A DNA stretch of 64,000 nucleotides from Castellaniella hirudinis (GTDB lineage: Bacteria > Pseudomonadota > Gammaproteobacteria > Burkholderiales > Burkholderiaceae_B), in assembly GCF_042651965.1 (NCBI RefSeq), contig NZ_JBHSDY010000010.1, forward strand, positions 1-64,000, written 5' to 3'. Below the pieces are notes generated by a model that saw only the letters and a list, made by a program, of their open reading frames with translations, searched no databases and was not told the DNA's origin. The position numbers and the translations under genes were made by a program. Within the stretch, counting starts at the first letter, position 1. The number at the start of each line of letters is the position of its first letter. This document shows positions 8,598-17,241 of this stretch, piece after piece.

Positions 8598-9683
8598 ATG
8601 TTGAAAACCTTCGGATCCCCGCATCAGTATGTCCAGGGACCGGGCGCGCTCGCTCAATTGGGGGCGTGCGCGGCTGCCTTGGGGGCGCGGCGTCCTTTTG
8701 TCATCGTGGACACTGGGATCCTGAATGTGCTGCAGCCCGCACTGATGCGAGGCTTGGGTGATCTGGCCGCAGACACGACCTGCGTGGCCTTTGCCGGTGA
8801 ATGCACTCGCGCGGAGATCGAACGGCTGTCCGGCCTGGCGGCCACGGCCGGTGCGGATCTTATCGTGGGCGTGGGGGGCGGCAAGACCATCGATAGCGCC
8901 AAAGGCGTCCGGATCCAATGCGGCAAGCCCATCTTCATCGTGCCGACGATCGCATCGAATGACTCTCCCACCAGCCGTCTGGTGGTGCTCTATACACAAG
9001 AGCATGCGGTCGATGCCGTGCTGCGCATGCCGACCAACCCGGATTTGGTCCTTGTCGATACCGATGTGCTGGTCAAGGCGCCCGAGCGGTTTTTCGTGTC
9101 CGGGATCGGTGATGCGCTATCCAAGAAATTTGAGGCCGAGCAGTGCATTGGCAGCCGCCGGAACAATTTTTATGATGCCCAGGCGCCGCTGCTGGCGCAG
9201 GCCGTCGCCAATCTTTGTTATGACATCGTGCGGCAAGATGCCGAAAGCGCTTTGAACGCGGTCCGGCGCAAGCAAGCCGATGATGCCTTTGAGCGGACGG
9301 TAGAAGCCACCATTCTGTTATCGGGCCTGGCGTTCGAAAATGCCGGGCTTTCGATCTCGCATTCGCTGACGCGCGGTTTGTCGGCGGTCCCGGGGTCGGC
9401 CGGCGCCTTGCATGGCGAGCAGGTGGCGTTTGGTTTGCTGGTGCAGTTGCTGCTTGAAGGCAAGTCTGCCGATTTCATGGCGGACCTGGTGGCGTTTTAT
9501 GAACGTGTCGGTTTGCCACGGTCCTTGACTGCATTGGGTTTTCAGGGCGACCCCGCAGAAGCGGCGGACACGATTGCCCGCATCACATGGGAACGCGCAC
9601 CGTATATCGGCGCATTCACGTTCCCGCTGGATCAGGGGCGGCTGGCAGCCGCCATTCTGGAGACCCACCAATCAAATAGCTGA
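8598..9683 (+). CDS. Glycerol dehydrogenase-like iron/zinc alcohol dehydrogenase
   Basis: A 361-residue member of the GldA branch of metal-dependent alcohol dehydrogenases. It shows the NAD-binding GVGGGKTIDSAKG, the metal Asp in SGIGDALSKKFEAE and two His ligands in LSISHSLTRGL and GALHGEQVAFG. Members oxidise glycerol and other vicinal diols to hydroxyketones. It starts three bases after the kinase, so the two are translationally close. Together with the kinase it suggests oxidation of a polyol to a ketose-like compound followed by phosphorylation. Confidence 0.9.
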   Translation: MLKTFGSPHQYVQGPGALAQLGACAAALGARRPFVIVDTGILNVLQPALMRGLGDLAADTTCVAFAGECTRAEIERLSGLAATAGADLIVGVGGGKTIDSAKGVRIQCGKPIFIVPTIASNDSPTSRLVVLYTQEHAVDAVLRMPTNPDLVLVDTDVLVKAPERFFVSGIGDALSKKFEAEQCIGSRRNNFYDAQAPLLAQAVANLCYDIVRQDAESALNAVRRKQADDAFERTVEATILLSGLAFENAGLSISHSLTRGLSAVPGSAGALHGEQVAFGLLVQLLLEGKSADFMADLVAFYERVGLPRSLTALGFQGDPAEAADTIARITWERAPYIGAFTFPLDQGRLAAAILETHQSNS

Positions 9684-9732
9684 TTCAGGTGGCTGCATCA
9701 ACGATAAATAGAATCAACCAAGGAGACATCCC

Positions 9733-10722
9733 ATGAAAAAATGGCTAACAGTTTGCGCGACGGCCCTGGCCGTCTCTTTTAGCGCCTCCGTCGTGAGCGC
9801 GGCGACGACGGTGCGTGTCGGCAGCATTCAATCCGAAGAGTTCTACATGAACTCGTACATCAAGAAGTTCGAGGAAATCGTCCGGGCGAAAACCGGCGAT
9901 GCCTATCAGTTCAAGATGTACTACAACAGCACCTTGGGCAGTGAATCCGAGATGTTCGAGCAGATGCAGGCCGGCATGCTCGACATGATGTTCGGCTATT
10001 CCGCGATTTTGCCCAACTACGTCAAGGAAACCGAAATCATCGGTCTGCCGGGGCTGCTGTCGAACTTTGACGAGGTGCACAAAGTCATGAATGGGCCGAT
10101 TGGAGAGGATCTGGCCCAGAAGATTCTCGACAGCACGGGTGTGCGGGTCCTGTGGTGGGTGGATCAGGCGCACCGCAACGTGTTCCTCAAGGATAAAGAC
10201 GTCAAGACCGTGGCTGACCTCAAGGGGATCAAGCTGCGTTCGCCCAACTCGCCCCTGTACCTGAAGGTGCTGACGACCATGGGTTTCAACGCCGCCCCGA
10301 TGGGTTTCAATGAAATCTATACGGCGGTGCAGACGCATGTGGTCGATGGTCACGAACAGGAAGACCCTGGCATGCTTGCCATGAAGTTCTATGAGGTCGA
10401 GAACCGGGCTGTCGTGACGCGCCACATGTATCAATCCGCCGTGTGGGAAGCCAGCGAAAAATTCTTCCAGAAGCTCCCGGAAAAGGATCGGGCGATCTTC
10501 CAGGAAGCCGCCAAGGAAGCCGGCATCTGGTTCCGGCCGATGACGGGTCTGGATGCGGAACTGGCGGCACGCAAGGTGCTGGAGGAAAAGCATGGCGTCA
10601 AGGTCGTCGAGCTGGATCAGGGCGAGCTGAACGCGCTCTTCGGGCCGATGGTGGATGAATACGCCAAAGAGCGCAAAATCTACGATTATGTGGTCAAGGT
10701 TCGCCAAGAACTGGGTAAATAA
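9733..10722 (+). CDS. TRAP transporter substrate-binding protein (DctP family)
   Basis: A 329-residue periplasmic protein. A signal peptide of about 24 residues ends in SVVSA before ATTVRVG. The DctP fold is recognisable from SEMFEQMQAGMLDMMFGYS and the ligand-pocket segment KGIKLRSPNSPLYLKVLTTMGFNAAPMGFNEIYTAVQ, where the Arg of the RSP triplet usually salt-bridges a carboxylate of the ligand. That Arg favours an acidic ligand, which fits the hydroxy-acid oxidase in the operon, although TRAP proteins for neutral polyols also exist. It is followed by the small and large permease genes. Confidence 0.93.
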   Translation: MKKWLTVCATALAVSFSASVVSAATTVRVGSIQSEEFYMNSYIKKFEEIVRAKTGDAYQFKMYYNSTLGSESEMFEQMQAGMLDMMFGYSAILPNYVKETEIIGLPGLLSNFDEVHKVMNGPIGEDLAQKILDSTGVRVLWWVDQAHRNVFLKDKDVKTVADLKGIKLRSPNSPLYLKVLTTMGFNAAPMGFNEIYTAVQTHVVDGHEQEDPGMLAMKFYEVENRAVVTRHMYQSAVWEASEKFFQKLPEKDRAIFQEAAKEAGIWFRPMTGLDAELAARKVLEEKHGVKVVELDQGELNALFGPMVDEYAKERKIYDYVVKVRQELGK

Positions 10723-10745
10723 GCACCATTGGCTGGAGACATTCG

Positions 10746-11213
10746 ATGCACAAGCGTTGGCATCCACTGTTTAGCGAGATCGTCGTCATCATTTGCTTTC
10801 TGGCGATCGTGCTGGCCACTTTCATGGGCGTGGTCAGCCGCTATATCCTGGAATACTCCTTGCCGTGGGCGGATGAGGTCGCCCGTTACAGCCTGGTCTG
10901 GCTGGTCTATGTCGGCATGGTCAGTTCCCTGGTACGGGGCCAGCATGTGTGTGTCGAGATGCTCCTGAGCCGTTATCGGGGCCAGGTGCGTATTTGGATG
11001 CTGAATCTGATCGATCTGGCCTGCATGGTGCTGTTTGGCGCCCTGCTGTATGGGGGGCTGCTGTTGATGCAGATGGCCCAGTCGCAAATCACACCTGCGC
11101 TGGGCATCTCCAAATCCTGGATTTATGCGGCTGTACCGGTGGGGTCTGCGCTCATGCTGATCGAGTACGTGTTGCGCATCAAGCGCCGCTTGTCCGGTCA
11201 GGACGCAAACTGA
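10746..11213 (+). CDS. TRAP transporter small permease (DctQ family)
   Basis: A 155-residue inner-membrane protein with four hydrophobic segments (about residues 10-32, 48-64, 88-110 and 127-145). The segment LEYSLPWADEVARYSLVWLVYVG is the DctQ hallmark with the conserved W-x-x-E region. It partners the adjacent DctM protein in the sodium-coupled import complex. It starts 23 bases after the binding protein gene and ends ten bases before the large permease. Confidence 0.92.
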   Translation: MHKRWHPLFSEIVVIICFLAIVLATFMGVVSRYILEYSLPWADEVARYSLVWLVYVGMVSSLVRGQHVCVEMLLSRYRGQVRIWMLNLIDLACMVLFGALLYGGLLLMQMAQSQITPALGISKSWIYAAVPVGSALMLIEYVLRIKRRLSGQDAN

Positions 11214-11223
11214 GGGGGTCGGA

Positions 11224-12510
11224 ATGGAAGCGATTTACATGCTGCTTCTGTTGTTCCTGTTTTTGACGATCGGCATTCCGATTGCCTTTTCGATCGGGCT
11301 GTCGGTGCTGGCCATGCTGTTGATGACCGATGTGCCGGTTCTGATCTTTGCGCAGCGTGCCGCGAATGCGGCGGACAGTTTTGCCTTGCTGGCGATACCG
11401 CTTTTCGTGTTGGCGGGTGAATTGATGAACCATGGCGGTTTGACCAGCCGCCTGGTCGGGTTCGCCCAGGCGTTGATCGGGCATGTGCGCGGGGGCTTGG
11501 GACAAACCGGCGTCTTTGCCAGCCTGATTTTTGCCAATGTGTCCGGTTCCGCCGTGGCTGACACGACGGCCATTGGCTCGGTGCTGGTGCCGTCGATGAT
11601 CGACAAGGGCTACAAGCCTACGTTTGTGGCGTCCTTGCAGGCCAGTGCGGGCTGTCTGGCGCCGATCGTGCCGCCCAGCATTCTGCTGATCCTGTACGGC
11701 TCTATCGTCAATGTGTCCATCGGCGCCCTGTTTCTGGGTGCGTTCATCCCGGGGTACTTGATCGCCCTGGGGCTGATGGTGGCGGTCTATTTCCTGACGT
11801 CACCGAAACGCCAGCCAAATATTGTGCGCGAACGCTTTGCTGGTGGTGTCGCCATCAAAAAGGCCACGCGCGAGGCGCTCCCGGCGTTGGCCATGCCGCT
11901 GATCATCATCGGCGGTATTGCCGGAGGGATCTTCACGGCCACCGAGGCAGGGTCGATCGCTGTCGTCTATGCATTTCTGGTGGGCCGTTTCTACTACCGC
12001 GGCTTCAAGATCCGGGATCTGCCCCAGGTTCTGATCGCGTCTGCCGGCGTCACCGTGATGGTCATGGCCATCATCGCCTTTGCGGCGATCTTCGGATGGT
12101 TGCTGGCTTGGCAGAACGTACCCGAAGTGGTGGGGGCGTGGATTCAGTCTTTTACCACCAGTTCTTATGTCTATCTGGCTTTGGTGATCGGATTTGTATT
12201 GCTGCTGGGCACCGTCATGGAAGTGCTGGCGATTGCCACGATTTTTGGCCCTTTGCTGCATACGCTGGCCATTGGCTATGGCTTTGACCCGATCTTTTTT
12301 GGCGTCATCCTGGCCATCATCATGCAGATCGGGGGGGCTACGCCGCCGGTGGGGGTCTTGCTGAACATCACCTGCGGTCTGGCAGGGGTGACCCCGGGGC
12401 GCTGCCTGGGCTACATGGGTATCTTCGTCGGGGTGTATCTGTTCGTCGTTCTGTTGGCCATCCTGTTCCCGCCCTTGGTGACCTTCTTGCCGCGCATGAT
12501 GCTGGGATGA
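11224..12510 (+). CDS. TRAP transporter large permease (DctM family)
   Basis: A 428-residue inner-membrane protein with about twelve hydrophobic segments. Typical DctM blocks include FALLAIPLFVLAGELMNHGG, SGSAVADTTAIGSVLVPSM and SAGCLAPIVPPSILLILYG, which contribute to the sodium sites and transport path, and GGATPPVGVLLNI near the C-terminus. It ends the operon; the next gene is convergent and only 33 bases away, with no clear terminator hairpin in between. Confidence 0.94.
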   Translation: MEAIYMLLLLFLFLTIGIPIAFSIGLSVLAMLLMTDVPVLIFAQRAANAADSFALLAIPLFVLAGELMNHGGLTSRLVGFAQALIGHVRGGLGQTGVFASLIFANVSGSAVADTTAIGSVLVPSMIDKGYKPTFVASLQASAGCLAPIVPPSILLILYGSIVNVSIGALFLGAFIPGYLIALGLMVAVYFLTSPKRQPNIVRERFAGGVAIKKATREALPALAMPLIIIGGIAGGIFTATEAGSIAVVYAFLVGRFYYRGFKIRDLPQVLIASAGVTVMVMAIIAFAAIFGWLLAWQNVPEVVGAWIQSFTTSSYVYLALVIGFVLLLGTVMEVLAIATIFGPLLHTLAIGYGFDPIFFGVILAIIMQIGGATPPVGVLLNITCGLAGVTPGRCLGYMGIFVGVYLFVVLLAILFPPLVTFLPRMMLG

Positions 12511-12543
12511 GGTCGCGGTGGCGGCGATGCGCCTGCCGGGCGA

Positions 12544-13842
12544 CTAAGCCGCCGCAGGCACGCCCGCCATGGGCCGTCGCTTGATCATCAGCGCGATCAC
12601 GGCGGCGGCGATGCCCGTGGCGCCCGAGAGCACGAAGGCCATCAGATAGCTGCCGGACACCTCGCGGACGAAACCGCCCATCCAGGCCGCCGTGGCGGCG
12701 CCGATCTGGTGGCCGGCGACGATCCAGCCGAATACCACCGGGGCGTCGCGGTCGCCGAAAATATCGGTGGCCAGGCGCAGCGTGGGCGGCACGGTGGCAA
12801 TCCAGTCCAGACCATAGAAAATGGCGAAGATAGAAAGGCTGTAGAGCGAAAAATCCGTATAGGGCAGCATCATCAGCGACACGCCGCGCAGGCCGTAGTA
12901 GACAAAGAGCAGCTTGCGCGGATCGTAGCGGTCGGTGAGCCAGCCCGACGCCGTGGTGCCGACCAGATCGAACACGCCCATCAAGGCCAGCAGGCCTGCC
13001 GCCTGGACGGCGGCGATGCCGTGGTCGCCGCACATGGCGATCAGGTGTGTGCCCACCAGACCGTTGGTGGTGAAGCCGCAGACCCAGAAGGTGGCGAACA
13101 GGAACCAGAAGGCGCGGGTGCGGCTGGCGCGCCCCAGGGCGCCGAAGGTGGCGGCGATCAGGCCGGTGCGCGGCGCGACGGGGAGGGGCGGGTCGTCCCG
13201 GTCGGCGCCGTAGGGCAACAGGCCCACGCTGTCGGGACTGTCGGGCACCAGCCGCCAGACCAGCGGCACCATCACCACCATGGCGGCAGCCACGATCCAG
13301 ACCGCGCGCGTCCAGTCGCCGGACGAGGCCAGGGCCGCCAGCAGGGGCAGAAAGACCAGGTTGCCGGTGGCGGTGCTGGCGGTGAGGATGCCCATGGCCA
13401 GACCCCGGTGCTTGAGAAACCAGCGGTTGGCGATGGTGGCGCCCAGCACCGTGGCCACGGCGCCCGAGCCGATGCCCGAGAACACGCCCCACAAGGCGAT
13501 CAGGTGCCAGGTCTGGGTCATGTAGGCGCTGGCGGCGGACGAGGCCGCCATGACGAACAGCGCCGTCAGCAGCACGCGGCGCAGGCCGAAATGGTCCATG
13601 GCAGCGGCGGCGAAAGGCCCCACCATGCCGTAGAAGAAGATGCCGATGGCGGCCGCCAGCGAGATGGTCGCCCGGCTCCAGCCGAAGGATGCCTGCAACG
13701 GATCCAGCAGCACGCTGGGCGTGGCGCGCAATCCGGCCGAGAACAGCAGGCAGAAGAAGATGACGCCGACCACCACGAAGGCATAACGCTGGCCCATGCG
13801 GGACACGAGGGCGGTGCGGACAGGACGTGCGGGGGAGGGCAT
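12544..13842 (-). CDS. MFS transporter
   Basis: A 432-residue major facilitator with twelve predicted membrane segments. The MFS loop 2-3 motif appears as DHFGLRRVLL and the second-half equivalent as GWLTDRYDPRKLLF. It resembles the OFA/monocarboxylate-like branch seen widely in Burkholderiales. The start at 13842 (MPSPARPVRT) is chosen because the longer upstream frame would run through the divergent operator region and into the tetR gene. It is divergent from the TetR gene with two operator sites between them, so it is very likely the exporter or importer that regulator controls. Confidence 0.9.
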   Translation of the reverse strand: MPSPARPVRTALVSRMGQRYAFVVVGVIFFCLLFSAGLRATPSVLLDPLQASFGWSRATISLAAAIGIFFYGMVGPFAAAAMDHFGLRRVLLTALFVMAASSAASAYMTQTWHLIALWGVFSGIGSGAVATVLGATIANRWFLKHRGLAMGILTASTATGNLVFLPLLAALASSGDWTRAVWIVAAAMVVMVPLVWRLVPDSPDSVGLLPYGADRDDPPLPVAPRTGLIAATFGALGRASRTRAFWFLFATFWVCGFTTNGLVGTHLIAMCGDHGIAAVQAAGLLALMGVFDLVGTTASGWLTDRYDPRKLLFVYYGLRGVSLMMLPYTDFSLYSLSIFAIFYGLDWIATVPPTLRLATDIFGDRDAPVVFGWIVAGHQIGAATAAWMGGFVREVSGSYLMAFVLSGATGIAAAVIALMIKRRPMAGVPAAA

Positions 13843-13849
13843 GATGAAT

Positions 13850-13900
13850 GTTACTGACCGGTACGTTCTAAAGAGCCTATAATACGTACTGGTCAGTAAC
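13850..13900. promoter_or_regulatory. Paired TetR operators and tetR promoter between MFS and tetR genes
   Basis: GTTACTGACCGGTACGT (13850-13866) is repeated in inverted orientation at 13884-13900 with a single mismatch in 17 bases. Each copy is itself an imperfect dyad (ACTGACC / GGTACGT), the size a TetR dimer covers, so there are probably two operators facing opposite ways. Between them lies a perfect TATAAT (13878-13883) with CTGACC as a -35 candidate 18 bases upstream, giving a promoter toward tetR overlapped by both sites. The MFS start codon is seven bases from the left operator. Confidence 0.8.
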
Positions 13901-13987
13901 ATCGTCAAGTGGAATGTACGAATCTTCAGCCTCTCGATCCGGATGCGCGGCATACGCGGCATTCGATTCGGCTTCAGGAGCAGCCTC

Positions 13988-14608
13988 ATGACAAAGACGC
14001 GGCAGCATCCCGGATCGGAATATCCCGGGCACGACCTGCAGGCCGCGCCGCCGCGTGCGGCCGACCGCATCCGCAGCAGCGCGCGGGATCTGTTCTACCA
14101 TCAGGGGATCCGGGCGGTGGGGGTGGACGCCATCGTGGCCGAGGCGGGCGTCACCAAGCCCAGTCTCTACCGCAGCTTCGCCTCGAAAGACGAACTGGCC
14201 GCGACCTATCTGCGGGACTACGAACTGGAATTCTGGCGTCGGTTCGATGCAACGGCCGAGGCTTATCCGGATGATCCGCGCGCGCAGATCCTGGCGTATT
14301 TCACGGGTTTGACCGAACGCACCGGTCTGCCGGGCTACCGGGGCTGCGGCCTGACCAACGCGTGCGTCGAATATCCCGAACCCGATCATCCGGCCCGGCT
14401 GGTGTCGGTGGCCAACAAGCAGAAAGTGCGCGAGCGCCTGACCGACCTGGCGCGCCGCATGGGCGCGCGCGACCCCGAGGTCCTGGGCGACGGCCTGCAA
14501 CTGCTGCTGGAAGGCGCCTATGTGTCCAGCCAGATGCTCGGCGCGGCCGGGCCGGTGCAGCACCTGACGGATGCGGCGGCGCTGCTGATCGACGCCAGCC
14601 TGAAATAG
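13988..14608 (+). CDS. TetR-family transcriptional repressor
   Basis: A 206-residue TetR protein. The DNA-binding domain covers about residues 20-75, with DLFYHQGIRAVGVDAIVAEA and the helix-turn-helix end GVTKPSLYRSFASKDEL. The C-terminal ligand domain has GYRGCGLTNACVEYP, a pattern common in the branch that controls MFS exporters. AGGAGC (13976-13981) before MTKTRQ sets the start. Expected to repress itself and the divergent MFS gene through the paired operators; the inducer is unknown. Confidence 0.93.
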   Translation: MTKTRQHPGSEYPGHDLQAAPPRAADRIRSSARDLFYHQGIRAVGVDAIVAEAGVTKPSLYRSFASKDELAATYLRDYELEFWRRFDATAEAYPDDPRAQILAYFTGLTERTGLPGYRGCGLTNACVEYPEPDHPARLVSVANKQKVRERLTDLARRMGARDPEVLGDGLQLLLEGAYVSSQMLGAAGPVQHLTDAAALLIDASLK

Positions 14609-14616
14609 GGCGGATC

Positions 14617-15534
14617 TCAGGCTCGGTTCGCGGGATGAGCGCCGTCGCCGAAGATCGGCGCGGTCTCGACGAATGTCTGTAAATGATCCACCAGCGCGCG
14701 CACTCGGGCGGGCAGATAGCGCTGCTGCGGCCAGACCGCGAACAGGGGCCTGGGTGCGGGCATCCAGTCGTCGAGCAGACTCGTCAGGGTGCCGCGCGCG
14801 ATGCTGTCGAGGATGAGCGTGGCGGGGCAGAGCAGAATGCCCTGGCCGGCCTCGGCCGCAGCGACGGCAAGCCGCATTTCATTGGTCCGCAGGCGTGCGG
14901 TGGGCCGCACGATCAGTTCGACTCCGGTGGCAGGGTCACGCAGGGGCCATTCCTGGAGCGGCATGGAGATGACCGTGTCATGCGCAGCCAGATCGCTTGC
15001 CGATGCGGGGGTGCCGCGCCGGGCCAGATAGGCGGGCGCGGCGACCAGACGCACGCCGATCTGTCCGAGGCGTTTGTGGGTCAGCAAGGAATCCGCCTGT
15101 TCGCCGACCCGGATGGCCAGATCGGCGCCACTGCCGACCAGATCCTGCAAGGTGTTGCTGAGCTGGAATTCCAGACTGACCTGGGGATGCTGTTGCAAAA
15201 ATCCGACCCAGGCGGGGGTGAGCGGACCGCTGGCGAGATTCACCGGCGCCAGCACGCGGATGTGTCCTGCGATCTGGCGCAGATTGTCGTCCAGCGAGCG
15301 GGTGGCCTGACCCAGGGCATGGATCAGAGGCCGGCATTGCTCGTAGTACTGCAGGCCTTCGGCCGTCGGCTGCAGCCGGCGGGCGCTGCGGTGCAGCAGG
15401 CGGCAGCCCAGTTCGCGTTCCAGCGCCTGGAGGCGACGGGTGACCGTGGCGGCGGGCAGGTCGAGGCGCTCGGCGGCGGCGCTCAGGCTGCCGGACTCGA
15501 CAATGGTGACGAACAGGGCCAGTGCATCCAGCAT
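14617..15534 (-). CDS. LysR-family transcriptional regulator (CrgA-like branch)
   Basis: A 305-residue LTTR. The N-terminal HTH shows LDALALFVTIVESGSLSAAA and ERLDLPAATVTRRLQALERELG; the effector domain begins near HIRVLAPVNLASGPLTPAW. The SVTRRLxxLE pattern and length fit the large CrgA-like group abundant in Betaproteobacteria. It is divergent from the DUF2798 gene and ends eight bases from the convergent tetR gene. Its target is probably the DUF2798 gene and itself. Confidence 0.92.
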   Translation of the reverse strand: MLDALALFVTIVESGSLSAAAERLDLPAATVTRRLQALERELGCRLLHRSARRLQPTAEGLQYYEQCRPLIHALGQATRSLDDNLRQIAGHIRVLAPVNLASGPLTPAWVGFLQQHPQVSLEFQLSNTLQDLVGSGADLAIRVGEQADSLLTHKRLGQIGVRLVAAPAYLARRGTPASASDLAAHDTVISMPLQEWPLRDPATGVELIVRPTARLRTNEMRLAVAAAEAGQGILLCPATLILDSIARGTLTSLLDDWMPAPRPLFAVWPQQRYLPARVRALVDHLQTFVETAPIFGDGAHPANRA

Positions 15535-15644
15535 GGGGTCAATTCATGATTCCGATTATCGAAATTATAGATTGATAGATCCGGTCTGGTTCCTGTTATC
15601 GGTGGATTTCATACTGTGCTCCATACCAACCCAGGAGCTTTGCC
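15535..15644. promoter_or_regulatory. Divergent LysR/DUF2798 control region
   Basis: This is a short AT-rich interval between divergent starts. TATC (15557-15560) and GATA (15574-15577) form arms of an imperfect dyad of LTTR type spaced 13 bases apart. AGGAG (15632-15636) is the ribosome site of the DUF2798 gene. I cannot place -35 and -10 elements reliably. Confidence 0.4.
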
Positions 15645-15905
15645 ATGTCTTCCCTCCAATCTTCCCCCCAACGCCTCCGTCTCGTCTTTGCCGCGCTGAT
15701 GTCCCTCTGGATGTCCTTGCTGATGACCGCGTTCGTGGTCTGGCTGAACCTCGGCCTGAATGCAGCCTATTTGCGGCATTGGGGGCATGCCTTTGCTGCG
15801 GCCTGGCCGGCGGCGTTCACTATCGTGCTGTTGTTCGGGCCGTCGGTGCAGCGGCTCAGCCAGCGGGTGGCGCTGTGGCTGCCCATGCCCAGGGGGCGGG
15901 ATTGA
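15645..15905 (+). CDS. DUF2798 small membrane protein
   Basis: An 86-residue protein with two hydrophobic segments (about residues 13-37 and 49-67) joined by LNLGLNAAYLRHWGHAFAAAWPAAF, the pattern of the DUF2798 family: two helices with a conserved W-x-x-A-F region in between. Function is unknown; family members are very often beside LysR or MarR regulators, as here. Good AGGAG ribosome site nine bases upstream. Confidence 0.85.
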   Translation: MSSLQSSPQRLRLVFAALMSLWMSLLMTAFVVWLNLGLNAAYLRHWGHAFAAAWPAAFTIVLLFGPSVQRLSQRVALWLPMPRGRD

Positions 15906-15919
15906 CGGGACCGGGCGTT

Positions 15920-16333
15920 TCAGCCCGTGTTCCGGCCTCGCGTCGGCAGCAGTTTCTCACCGCCGTGCGCCTTGAGCGCCGCGGCCAGCGCCTGTTCATA
16001 GTCGGGCCGTGCGGCTTCGAGGCGGGCGCGACCCTGGTCGGTCAGGACCGCGTACACCCCGCGCTTGTCGTCCGGGCACAGGTCGCGGATGGTGAGGTTC
16101 GCGCGTTCCAGGCGTTCAGCCATGCGGGACACCGAGCTCTGGTTCAGGCGCAGATGCGTGGCCAGTTCCTGCATGCGCAGTTCTGTGTCGGGGGACCGGG
16201 ACAGGATTTCCAGGGCGCGGTATTCCGATAGGCCGAGGCCGTGCCGCGCCTGCAGCATTTTGCCCAGGTCCGCTTCGACCTGGGCTGCGATCTGGATCAG
16301 CCCGAGCCAGGCTTCGCTGTGTGTGGACTTCAC
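15920..16333 (-). CDS. MarR-family transcriptional regulator
   Basis: A 137-residue winged-helix regulator. Recognition region: MQELATHLRLNQSSVSRMAERLERANL, followed by the wing CPDDKRGVYAVLTDQGRARL with the conserved D-x-R-G. The start is GTG (MKSTHSE), preceded by AGAAGGAG on the minus strand. It lies downstream of two SMR transporter genes in the same direction, separated by 118 bases that hold an ATGCAT-rich operator-like site, which recurs upstream of the SMR pair. It is therefore probably the drug-responsive repressor of both itself and the SMR genes. Confidence 0.92.
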   Translation of the reverse strand: MKSTHSEAWLGLIQIAAQVEADLGKMLQARHGLGLSEYRALEILSRSPDTELRMQELATHLRLNQSSVSRMAERLERANLTIRDLCPDDKRGVYAVLTDQGRARLEAARPDYEQALAAALKAHGGEKLLPTRGRNTG

Positions 16334-16372
16334 CGGTATGCTCCTTCTGGGCGTTCGGTCGCTGGATCATCC

Positions 16373-16400
16373 ATTTTCGCATATGCATGCCCATGCAAAT
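16373..16400 (-). promoter_or_regulatory. Putative MarR operator upstream of marR
   Basis: TTCGCATATGCATG (16376-16389) is followed by CCCATGCAAAT, giving overlapping ATGCAT-type dyads. The 11-mer GCATATGCATG is repeated upstream of the SMR pair (17295-17305). The site lies 40-67 bases upstream of the marR GTG, where a repressor would block its promoter. Confidence 0.6.
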
Positions 16401-16451
16401 GGCCCCCTGGCCGCATGCGCCGCGGACGGCATGCGGCCAGGACGCGGACCG

Positions 16452-16838
16452 TCAAGCCGGGGCCTGGCCCCTGGCCGCCTGCAGTTGGGCGCTGTCGGCC
16501 AGTTTCAACCAGACGACGCCGGCGATGATGACCGCCAGCCAGAGCGCCCGGACCAGGGGCAGGGGCTGGTCCAGCAGCACGCTGCCGAAGACGGTGGCGC
16601 CGACCGAGCCCATGCCGGCCCAGGCCGCGTAGCCAATGCCCACGTCGATGGTTTTCAGGGCGACGCTGAGCGCGTACAGCGTCAGCAGGAAAAATACCCC
16701 GGCGGCGATGGACCAGTTCAGCCGGGTGAAGGCGTGGCTGCCCGCCACGCTGAGCGCGTAGCCGATTTCGAAAGCGCCGGCCAGCAGCAGCATGGTCCAG
16801 GCGCGGCTTTTGTTCTGATGGGTGTGATTCGTGGACAT
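16452..16838 (-). CDS. SMR-family multidrug transporter subunit
   Basis: A 128-residue protein with four membrane helices of the small multidrug resistance family. The essential membrane glutamate of helix 1 is E24 (LLLAGAFEIGYAL), shifted by a ten-residue hydrophilic N-terminal extension compared with EmrE. TIDVGIGYAAWAGMGSVGATVFG is the helix 3 signature. It forms a tandem pair with the next SMR gene 45 bases upstream; paired SMR genes commonly make heteromeric (YkkCD-like) pumps. Could instead be a SugE/guanidinium-type exporter; family level is secure, substrate is not. Confidence 0.9.
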   Translation of the reverse strand: MSTNHTHQNKSRAWTMLLLAGAFEIGYALSVAGSHAFTRLNWSIAAGVFFLLTLYALSVALKTIDVGIGYAAWAGMGSVGATVFGSVLLDQPLPLVRALWLAVIIAGVVWLKLADSAQLQAARGQAPA

Positions 16839-16883
16839 ATCGAGTACCTCGTTTGAAAGATGGGGTGAGAGGGCGAATGGGGT

Positions 16884-17204
16884 CTACGCCGCGCCGCTCA
16901 GGCGCAGGCCGATGACGCCGCCGATGACGAGCAGGATGCCCAGCGCCTTGGCCCCGTTCAGACGCTGTCCGAAGAACAGGGCGCCCAGGATGACCACCCC
17001 GACCCCCGAGATGGATGTCCAGATGGCGTAGCCCACGCCCACGTCGAAGGTCAGCAGGGCGAGACTGAGGAAGAAGGTGCCGATGGCGCCGCTGGCGAGC
17101 GTGGCCAGCGTCCACCCGGGATGGGTGAATCCGTTCGCCTTGCCGGCGGAAATGGCGACTGCGATTTCAAAAATGACGGCGATGCCGAGATAGAGCCAGT
17201 GCAT
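16884..17204 (-). CDS. SMR-family multidrug transporter subunit (EmrE-like)
   Basis: A 106-residue four-helix SMR protein of normal length. Helix 1 holds the proton/drug-coupling glutamate E13 (LGIAVIFEIAVAISAG), and helix 3 reads DVGVGYAIWTSISGVGVVILG, close to EmrE. First gene of the unit SMR-SMR-marR on the minus strand. Upstream are two ATGCAT-rich dyads proposed as MarR operators. Confidence 0.92.
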   Translation of the reverse strand: MHWLYLGIAVIFEIAVAISAGKANGFTHPGWTLATLASGAIGTFFLSLALLTFDVGVGYAIWTSISGVGVVILGALFFGQRLNGAKALGILLVIGGVIGLRLSGAA

Positions 17205-17241
17205 GATGGGGTTCCTTGAGTTGAGCTGAGTCGGATGTATT

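Noticed and set aside
13843..14070. N-terminal extension of the MFS transporter through the divergent operator
   Set aside because: It would be antisense to tetR and run over both operators and the tetR promoter.
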